Below, one piece after another: positions 58,861 to 64,000 of a stretch of 64,000 nucleotides of DNA. The stretch lies in NCBI RefSeq assembly GCF_001625085.1, contig NZ_BDAW01000034.1, positions 37,383-101,382 of the forward strand, given 5' to 3'. The notes beneath the pieces are model-generated. The model worked only from the letters and a program-made list of their open reading frames with translations. It had not been told where the DNA came from and did not search any database. The position numbers and the translations under genes are program-made. Origin of the DNA: Nocardia acidivorans NBRC 108247. GTDB lineage: Bacteria; Actinomycetota; Actinomycetes; Mycobacteriales; Mycobacteriaceae. How positions within the stretch are numbered: the first letter of the stretch is position 1; each line of letters starts with the position of its first letter.

Positions 58861-59862
58861 CAGCCACTGGCCCGCTCGGTCTACGCGAAGGCAACACACC
58901 CCGCCCTGCCCAAGGTTACCGAGGCACTCGCCTCGTATCCGGTCACGCCCGGCACCGAAGACGCCGACCTGTCGCCCGAAGCGCTCGCCGCGCGGGTGCG
59001 ACAGGCGTGGGTGTTGTGGCACGGTGCGGCCCACCAGCCCTCGGCCGTCGCGACCTTGCTGCCGAATCTGTTGTGCGACACGCGCGTTGCTGTGCGACAG
59101 CTCGAGGGCAAGGACCGCCGCAGGGCTCAGGCGCTCCTCGCGCAGGTCTACCACCTCTCCCAGCTGTATCTGTCGTTTCAACCGCCAGCGGCACTGGTTC
59201 TGATGTCCGGCGACCGCGCCATGACGGCCGCGCAGGACGCCGACGACCCCCACGCGATGGCCGCTGCGGCCTGGTACGTCAACCACGTCTACCGCGACGC
59301 GGGCGAGGAACACGAAGCGCGCGTCGGGCTGGCACACCAGATGTGTGCGCTACTGCGCCCCGACAAAGCAGGCCCGGACCTCGCGCTGTGAGGACTGCTG
59401 CACCTGGCCATGGCGCTGTCGTACGCGAAGATCGGCCGAGAAGGCGACGCCCTTCGCCATTGGGACGAGGCCGACCGCGCCGCACGAGCACTCGGCGAGG
59501 ACCACGTGCACCCGCGGCTCATCTTCGGTCGCGCGATGGTCGACGCCTACATGATCACCATCCAAGCCGACCTCATGCACAGCGGCTACGCGATACAGCA
59601 GGCCGCCAGGGTCGACCTGAACAAGATGCCCTCAGCCACACGCCGCAGCTTCCACACCTCCGAAACCGCACGCGCGCACCACATGCGCGATGAATCACTC
59701 GCCACGGTGACGCTGCTGTCGAAGGCAAATCGGGAATCGCCGGACACCTTCGAGTTCTCCTTGTTCGCCCGCTCCGCGGTGCCTGATCTCGTCGAGGGCG
59801 GTGGTGCAACGGTCCGCGCAGACGCCGAACGACTCGCCTCGGTGCTCGGACTCGAAGTCTGA
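58861..59862 (+). pseudogene. Truncated XRE/TPR-type regulator with an internal stop
   Basis: The plus strand encodes the helical C-terminal part typical of long actinobacterial XRE-type regulators: RQAWVLWHGAAHQPSAV, DRRRAQALLAQVYHLSQLYL, AQDADDPHAMAAAAWY, then after the stop GREGDALRHWDEADRAARAL and HPRLIFGRAMVDAYM. A TGA at 59389-59391 interrupts a frame that continues to 59862; CGA to TGA is the simplest explanation. The N-terminal DNA-binding domain is missing, having been lost in the same deletion that removed the recombinase N-terminus. Confidence 0.72.
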
Positions 59863-60131
59863 CGCCGCCGAGACTCCCGTAACCTACGAGCCCGTTGCCC
59901 TCTGGCTTCGCTCACGGCGACCTCAACCATGGGTAAGCCCCGTAGAAACCTCAGAGCGAGCGTTCACCAAATCGGCGCCATACCAGATCGTGTGTCGCGG
60001 ACTCTGCCATGGCGATGACCAAGGAATTCGGATTGATCGAGGGGCAGATTTGAACCCCTCGGAGAACGAGCCAAGTCAGCGGATGCGCCGACGCACGCGG
60101 CGATAGTCGGTGGTATAGCAGCTTACTGACG
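59863..60131. other. Non-coding stretch with a small hairpin
   Basis: About 270 bp without a credible gene follow the regulator remnant. A 7-bp hairpin, CGAGGGG (60038-60044) with CCCCTCG (60055-60061), contains a T-loop-like GTTCAAATC on the minus strand but does not fold as a tRNA. It could be a terminator for the leftward ESX cassette. I see nothing else. Confidence 0.45.
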
Positions 60132-60476
60132 TTACATCGTATGCGTAATGCGGGTCGGAGTGAGATCCTCCCAGCCCGCCGAGTTCGATTCGGTTTTCGG
60201 TGTCGCCGGCTCAGGCGAATCTACCAGTTCCGCGAATACCCTAGTGGCCTCAGCCTGGGCTCGCTCCCTGGCAGTTTCGTGGCATTGCGAGATGACCTTC
60301 GCCAGTCGTCCGGGATCGACGGACATTGCGGACTGTGAGATTTAGAGATTGGTGATCGTTCCATTCATATCGGCTTCAACGAGCACTTCGCCGCCGGATG
60401 TTTGGGCGTGACCTCGAACCTGCGATATCGTACTCTGGATACGCTGACGTCGCGCAGCCTGCTGTTCAGTATTCAT
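60132..60476 (-). pseudogene. YbaB/EbfC-family gene with an internal stop
   Basis: From the ATG at 60476 (AAGGGG at 8 bases) the minus strand reads a short basic helix. The YbaB/EbfC pattern EVLVEADMNGTITNL follows, then a TAA at 60342-60344, then ISQSAMSVDPGRLAKVISQ in the same frame to 60132. Without the stop it would be about 114 residues, the usual size. Small YbaB-like proteins often accompany ESX substrate genes in nocardiae. A second ATG at 60326 could give a 64-residue fragment, so partial function is not excluded. Confidence 0.65.
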
Positions 60477-60595
60477 CGGTAACCCCTTGGTCATGAAGCT
60501 CGATCCGATATCTTGCGAGCCTCGGACACGAACGCTAGCGGCTATAACTCGGTAACTGCAACCGGGCGATAGTCGCCCGCTTGAGGAGATCGAGG
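60477..60595. other. Short gap in the ESX cassette
   Basis: This 119-bp gap separates the small gene (60596) from the YbaB-like pseudogene. It includes the ribosome site of the latter and could hold its own promoter, but no clear promoter boxes are visible. Confidence 0.35.
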
Positions 60596-60853
60596 TTAGC
60601 GGCTTATGACAGTTCCTGTCATGACAACCGACCGAAGGGCGGAATCCAACATGATCGTCGTTTTTCCGGGTGGACTGTGGATCTCGATGGATTGAATTGT
60701 CGTGGTTGTAAGCTGATCACCAGTCTGAACCGACACCGCATCTCCGATGCTGACTGGTTCCCCGGAGAGTTCTCCCGTGACAAATATCCATTTGGCACGA
60801 CTCGGAAGGTAATCGACTCGTTCGACAACCATCCGCGAAACAGGCTGACTCAT
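60596..60853 (-). CDS. Small beta-rich protein, possible immunity protein
   Basis: The 85-residue protein is mostly alternating hydrophobic and polar residues, suggesting a beta barrel (WIFVTGELSGEPVSIGDAV and TIQSIEIHSPPGKTTIML), loosely like the second domain of translation factors. It has no signal or membrane segment. Its ATG overlaps the stop of the HExxH protein by 4 bp, the usual place of an immunity gene after a polymorphic toxin. No homology to a known immunity family is recognised; the role is inferred from position only. Confidence 0.55.
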   Translation of the reverse strand: MSQPVSRMVVERVDYLPSRAKWIFVTGELSGEPVSIGDAVSVQTGDQLTTTTIQSIEIHSPPGKTTIMLDSALRSVVMTGTVISR

Positions 60854-62235
60854 TCTGCATTCCTCCGCCATGTAGCCACGAAATCATCCTCGGCTCCGTA
60901 AGCCGCTTCTTCCAGCGCCTTCGTCTGCGAGTTGATTGCACCGTCCAGGTATTGATCAACGTGCACGCTCTCGTGACCTAGCGTACGCACAAGAGTCTCC
61001 GGGTCCTGGAACGCCGACGGTGCGAGCATTACTCCGTCCGCATCAGTTCGTGCGACTGCCTGTTGATAATCCATGTAGGAGATCGTATCGGCGTCACTAT
61101 CGGCGATAATCTCGATCTTCGCTCCCTTGAAATCTACACCGGCCAGGCGGGCGTAATACTCCACCGTCTCCATGGTTCGAGGCAAGCCGATATTGCCCGC
61201 CATGACCTCGCTACTGGACAGCGCACCACCACGAGAGTAGAACTGTGTGGCTTCTTGCTCGATCGTTTTGGCTTCGAGGCTGGCGACTTCGTCGAGTTCT
61301 TTAACTGTATTTGCGAGGATGCGTTCTGCTTTGGCCGCAGTGGTGAGGGCGTCGTCGATTTTTGCGGCGGTCACGGCTTCGGTGACTGTCGTGGCGCAGG
61401 TGTCGATGTTCTTCGCGAATTTCATGGCTGTGACAGCGGTGAGGACCACACCGGCGCCAGCGGTGACCAGGGTGGCGAGGAGATCGATGGCCAGGTAGAT
61501 GATAATGGCCTTCTCGAGCTCTTCGAACGCGGTCTTGATGGTTTTGCGCAGCTCGACGAGGGGCTTTTTGAGGTTCTCGCAGGCGGTGGCCAGTTGATCG
61601 GCGGACTTGTACAGGTTGTGCCCGGCTCGCTTGAGTTTTCCGAGCTGGTCCATCAGGTCGTAGATCTCGGGTGAATCGATCTTGGCCAGGGTGTTGTTGA
61701 CGATGCTGATGTCAGAAGCCGCGTGGGCGATGGCCTCGGTCCCGGCGAAGTCCTTCCAGGCGCTGGCCGCCTTACCGAGTTTGTCGGTATCACCGTCGGG
61801 GATATGGATGTGGATCTGCTCCATCACCTGGGCGATCCCGCACAGTAATCCCGAGCCGGGACCGCCGGAGGCCGGCGGACCCACCCAGCACAATTCCACC
61901 GGCACGTCCGCCGAGGCGGGTTTGGTGGGACCGGCACCCTTGCTGGGGTTGGTGTCGGCATGATAGTTGGCCAGGGCGTGGTTGTAGCCCGCCAGGCTCA
62001 CCAGACTGGCGAAGTACTTCAGTGTCTGTGCGAGTTTGCGGGCATTGTCGATGGTGTCGCCGGCGCGAGTGTCGTAACTGGTGGCCCACTGCTTGGCTGC
62101 ATTACTGGACCCGGCCATCGACCCGGTGCCGTTGAGCGCTTTGTCGAGTGTGGTGGTGGCGGCATCGATATCGACACCGAGATCGGTGAGTTTCTTGGAA
62201 TTGTCGTAGAACACCTGTGGGTTGACGCTGACCAC
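60850..62235 (-). CDS. ESX-type polymorphic toxin candidate with C-terminal HExxH domain
   Basis: The 461-residue protein has a WXG/LXG-like helical N-terminus (about residues 1-95; ALNGTGSMAG, NAAKQWATSYD), a second helical region to about 240 and a hydrophobic stretch (243-270). The C-terminal domain has HExxH at 421-425 (GHESVHVDQYL) and a Glu pair at 442-443 in LEEAAYGAED, which could be the third zinc ligand of a gluzincin. It lies directly after two WXG100-type genes, so type VII export is likely. GTG at 62235 is used; the next upstream gene ends 4 bp before it. Target and activity are unknown. Confidence 0.7.
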   Translation of the reverse strand: MVSVNPQVFYDNSKKLTDLGVDIDAATTTLDKALNGTGSMAGSSNAAKQWATSYDTRAGDTIDNARKLAQTLKYFASLVSLAGYNHALANYHADTNPSKGAGPTKPASADVPVELCWVGPPASGGPGSGLLCGIAQVMEQIHIHIPDGDTDKLGKAASAWKDFAGTEAIAHAASDISIVNNTLAKIDSPEIYDLMDQLGKLKRAGHNLYKSADQLATACENLKKPLVELRKTIKTAFEELEKAIIIYLAIDLLATLVTAGAGVVLTAVTAMKFAKNIDTCATTVTEAVTAAKIDDALTTAAKAERILANTVKELDEVASLEAKTIEQEATQFYSRGGALSSSEVMAGNIGLPRTMETVEYYARLAGVDFKGAKIEIIADSDADTISYMDYQQAVARTDADGVMLAPSAFQDPETLVRTLGHESVHVDQYLDGAINSQTKALEEAAYGAEDDFVATWRRNAE

Positions 62236-62239
62236 GGGT

Positions 62240-62539
62240 TCACCTGCCGCCGAACATCTGGGTATTGGCTCCGATTGCCGCGGTGTACTGGCCGTGCGCG
62301 TTGCGGGCGGCGACGCTCATATCGGTGACGCCCTGCGCGAATTCCTGTGCCCCGGAAAGCCATTGGCGGTGCGCGTCCTCATAGGCGGCTGCTCCCGCGC
62401 TGTCCCAGCTGTCGGCGCGCAGCGTGGTGACCTGTTGATCCAGGGCGGTGAGATGGTCACCGAGGAATTTCGCGAGGTTCGAGAGGCGTGTCACGATCGA
62501 GTCCAGCTCGGTGAGGTCTACTGAGTATTCGTCGCTCAC
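62240..62539 (-). CDS. WXG100-like protein with W-D-S in place of W-x-G
   Basis: The 99-residue helical hairpin protein has the size and pattern of ESX secretion targets: helix 1 (LDSIVTRLSNLAKFLGDHL), a turn SWDSAGAAAYEDAHRQW, and helix 2 (QEFAQGVTDMSVAARNAHGQY). The turn has Trp-Asp-Ser instead of Trp-x-Gly, so the motif is degenerate. GTG at 62539 overlaps the preceding stop by 4 bp. It is probably the heterodimer partner of the next WXG100 protein or of the toxin N-terminus. Confidence 0.75.
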   Translation of the reverse strand: MSDEYSVDLTELDSIVTRLSNLAKFLGDHLTALDQQVTTLRADSWDSAGAAAYEDAHRQWLSGAQEFAQGVTDMSVAARNAHGQYTAAIGANTQMFGGR

Positions 62540-62859
62540 GACAGATCCAGGTTGGTGAACTGGTCCGCGGACAGCAGGTCGTGGCCGACGTAGGTCTCGG
62601 CGGTCACCCCGAGCTGGTCGGCCATCGTGGTCAAAGCGTCGATGATGCGATGCCCACCGTCGGAGCATTCGCCCCAGCCAGTACCGAAGGACGTGGCCGC
62701 CGTTCCGGTCCAGCCGGTGGTCGTGAGCGAATCAACCTCCCGCCCTGCCGATTTCAGCGCCGAACGCATTGTCTCGGCGATGTCCAGGGCGGATCTACCC
62801 AGTGCTTGCACATCCTCGGGAACGACGAACAGGCTCCCCGAACCCCCCTCTTCACTCAT
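62536..62859 (-). CDS. WXG100 family protein
   Basis: The 107-residue protein has a WXG100 hairpin: helix 1 (DVQALGRSALDIAETMRSAL), W-T-G in the turn (TTTGWTGTAATSFGTGW), and helix 2 (GHRIIDALTTMADQLGVTAETY). It is first in the cassette. The ATG at 62859 has no strong ribosome site. Together with the next gene it should form an EsxA/EsxB-like pair exported by a type VII system; no ESX machinery gene is in the window. Confidence 0.82.
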   Translation of the reverse strand: MSEEGGSGSLFVVPEDVQALGRSALDIAETMRSALKSAGREVDSLTTTGWTGTAATSFGTGWGECSDGGHRIIDALTTMADQLGVTAETYVGHDLLSADQFTNLDLS

Positions 62860-62930
62860 AGCCAGAAAGGTATCAGCGCTAAACAGCCGTCGCAGTGCGG
62901 GTTCCCATCGAAGGCCGGGAGCCGAACAGC

Positions 62931-63716
62931 TCAGCGTGCGGTCCGTAGCCCGGTTTCGCGGCGGGACGAGTGCAGCGAGAACAGCAGGATGCCGAAGCTG
63001 TCGGTCGGGAAGCCCTGGTAGTCGGCGAGTTTGGCGGCGACGGTGGACAAGGTTTCGGTGCCGGTGTCGTACTCGAGGAAGAACCGCACGGTGTGGCGAT
63101 CGTGCTCCCAGCAGCCGTATCCGTCCGGGCGGATCTGGGGATCGCGATCGGGCACTACTGACGTCCAGAACTGGTCGGCGCATTTGCGTTCCGACCACCA
63201 CTGCGTCAGGCCCTCCAGTGCCGCCGTGTCTGGGTATCGGGCTGGGTTGCGGTGCGCGGCCAGCGCGGCGAAAAACCCGTTGATGCCCAATCGATGCTCG
63301 AGGGTCGGGGAGCAGGCCAGGCGTTCGAGCATCAGTGCGTGCGCGGCCGGGGTCGGTGGCCGTTCGGCGCGCTGGGCCGCGATCAGGCGTGCGCCGAGAT
63401 AGCCGAGGGCGTGGCGGGTTTGGCTGGTGCCGCCGCCGTAGAGCGATTCACGGAAGGCGAACAGCATGCCCATCTCCCGTAGTTTGGCCAGCCGGTCTTG
63501 TGCGCGGCGGATCGAGGTGAACTCCAGGGCGGCGATCTGGTCGGTAGTGAACACCTTGTGTTCGGCCAGGAGTGAGAGAAGACGACGGTCACGATCGAGC
63601 AGACGAAACCACGGACCCGCGTCCGGATGCCCGCCGGAGTGCACGGCACGGCCGCCGCGCCGCCCCGCGCGCGAGTATGTCCCAGTATTGATACTGAGTT
63701 GGGATTTCGCCCCCAC
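62931..63716 (-). CDS. Replication-relaxation family protein
   Basis: The 261-residue protein matches the replication-relaxation family (PF13814): an N-terminal winged-helix part (LLDRDRRLLSLLAEHKVFTTDQIAAL, then RRAQDRLAKLREMG), the LEHRLGINGFF motif, the RPDGYG segment and the FFLEYDTGTE strand with acidic residues. It occurs in actinobacterial integrative conjugative elements and plasmids. The start is uncertain: GTG at 63716 or GTG at 63644. The C-terminus looks complete. Confidence 0.82.
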   Translation of the reverse strand: MGAKSQLSINTGTYSRAGRRGGRAVHSGGHPDAGPWFRLLDRDRRLLSLLAEHKVFTTDQIAALEFTSIRRAQDRLAKLREMGMLFAFRESLYGGGTSQTRHALGYLGARLIAAQRAERPPTPAAHALMLERLACSPTLEHRLGINGFFAALAAHRNPARYPDTAALEGLTQWWSERKCADQFWTSVVPDRDPQIRPDGYGCWEHDRHTVRFFLEYDTGTETLSTVAAKLADYQGFPTDSFGILLFSLHSSRRETGLRTAR

Positions 63717-63852
63717 CCCCGGATTCGAGCGGCGCGGATGCTGACATCGTGTTCGGCGTTTGGGGTAGCGGTTATAGGACGCCGAGCAGACGCCGACCCA
63801 CCCGCACCACCATCCGCCGACCCAAACGCGGCCCTGCGGTCATCGGGGCCGG

Positions 63853-63999
63853 TCATCGGGCACCACCGCCCGCGACCGGCCGGGCACCCACGGCCCGGAT
63901 GATCACGTCCGGCCCGTCCACCAGCACCGCACGGTTCGTATGCTGGTCCGTCAGGTCCACTTCATTACAGATCCGTAGGTCATCGACCTGCGGATCTGT
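63853..63999 (-). CDS. C-terminal end of a gene running off the window
   Basis: From the right edge the minus strand is open for 48 residues and stops at 63853 (TGA). The segment (DLTDQHTNRAVLVDGPDVIIRAVG) is too short to name. Its orientation matches the replication-relaxation gene, 137 bp downstream, so it may belong to the same mobile-element operon. Confidence 0.4.
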   Translation of the reverse strand, partial: TDPQVDDLRICNEVDLTDQHTNRAVLVDGPDVIIRAVGARPVAGGGAR

Positions 64000-64000
64000 T

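Larger units (their letters stand above)
57964..64000. mobile_element. Left end of a decayed integrated element next to tRNA-Ala
   Basis: From the tRNA rightward the window holds a serine recombinase pseudogene, a truncated regulator, an ESX secretion cassette, a replication-relaxation protein (a family of actinobacterial integrative elements and plasmids) and part of another gene. Several genes carry nonsense or frameshift changes, unlike the intact housekeeping region to the left. The right end is outside the window. I did not find a second copy of the tRNA 3' end, so the exact attachment site is not shown. Confidence 0.65.

Noticed and set aside
60038..60061. tRNA fragment or attachment site
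   Set aside because: A T-loop-like GTTCAAATC is present, but the arms do not form a T-stem and no acceptor or anticodon arm follows; it was kept only as a hairpin.
63383..63856. Minus-strand frame starting at 63856
   Set aside because: It begins with an ATGA overlap to the partial gene, but after about 60 residues it reads the replication-relaxation gene in the wrong frame and has no pattern of its own.

Overview
The window is high-GC actinobacterial DNA, most likely from a Nocardia or a close mycolic-acid-making relative. The evidence is the ergothioneine cluster, RpfB, Pmt, an MmpL-type transporter, a Pks16-type acyl ligase, Abi-alpha/DUF4393 proteins, type VII (ESX) secretion substrates and a nocardiolactone-type beta-lactone cluster. 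I recall the same core gene set in Mycobacterium tuberculosis around Rv1001-Rv1015c. Here arcA, pmt, rsmI, metG, tatD, rpfB, ksgA, ispE, rplY, pth and pks16 keep that order, read right to left from 47 kb to 7.8 kb, but blocks of accessory genes are wedged between them.

Layout. 0-1.7 kb: small hypothetical genes (an acidic protein, DUF4190, DUF2461). 1.7-7.7 kb: ergothioneine synthesis, egtA-egtB-egtC-egtD on the minus strand with overlapping ends, and a divergent EgtE-like PLP enzyme. 7.8-13 kb: pks16, pth, rplY, a TetR remnant and prfC. 13-17 kb: an NTF2-like protein and a DUF4393 / DUF445 / DUF4393 group. 17-21.5 kb: ABC-F ATPase, ispE, and a divergent SDR/TetR pair with two palindromic operators. 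21.5-25 kb: copper operon (chaperone, exported His-rich protein, CopA ATPase) behind a promoter that carries a metal-type dyad. 25-33.5 kb: LpqN-like protein, ksgA, lipase, SDR, rpfB, tatD, metG and a secreted beta-propeller. 33.8-42.5 kb: beta-lactone cluster nltA-nltB-nltC-small membrane protein-nltD, then a PapA-like acyltransferase and an MmpL transporter. 42.5-48.5 kb: rsmI, pmt, a GntR regulator, arcA, soxR and an SDR. 48.6-53.4 kb: tight operon of a GNAT-like protein, a ThiF-nitroreductase fusion and a GAF-GGDEF-EAL protein. 53.7-57.8 kb: two coupled GyrI-like proteins, a TRIC-type channel, a type 5 uracil-DNA glycosylase, TetR and an APH-type kinase.

At 57,888 lies tRNA-Ala(CGC). Everything to its right looks like a decayed integrated element that runs past the window: a serine recombinase pseudogene against the tRNA, a regulator pseudogene joined to it by a deletion scar, an ESX cassette (two WXG100-type proteins, a WXG/LXG-type protein ending in an HExxH metalloprotease-like domain, a small possible immunity protein and a YbaB/EbfC gene with an internal stop), a replication-relaxation protein and the end of one more gene.

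A dispersed element of about 90 bp with inverted-repeat arms (arm core GGGATGACG / CGTCATCCC) occurs four times. Three copies are intergenic. The fourth lies inside nltC, where it stays open and adds a run of foreign residues to the beta-lactone synthetase. The features I think most deserve a second look are this in-gene insertion, the Cys-less thiolase partner NltB, the HExxH ESX toxin cassette and the ThiF-nitroreductase/GNAT-like/c-di-GMP operon.
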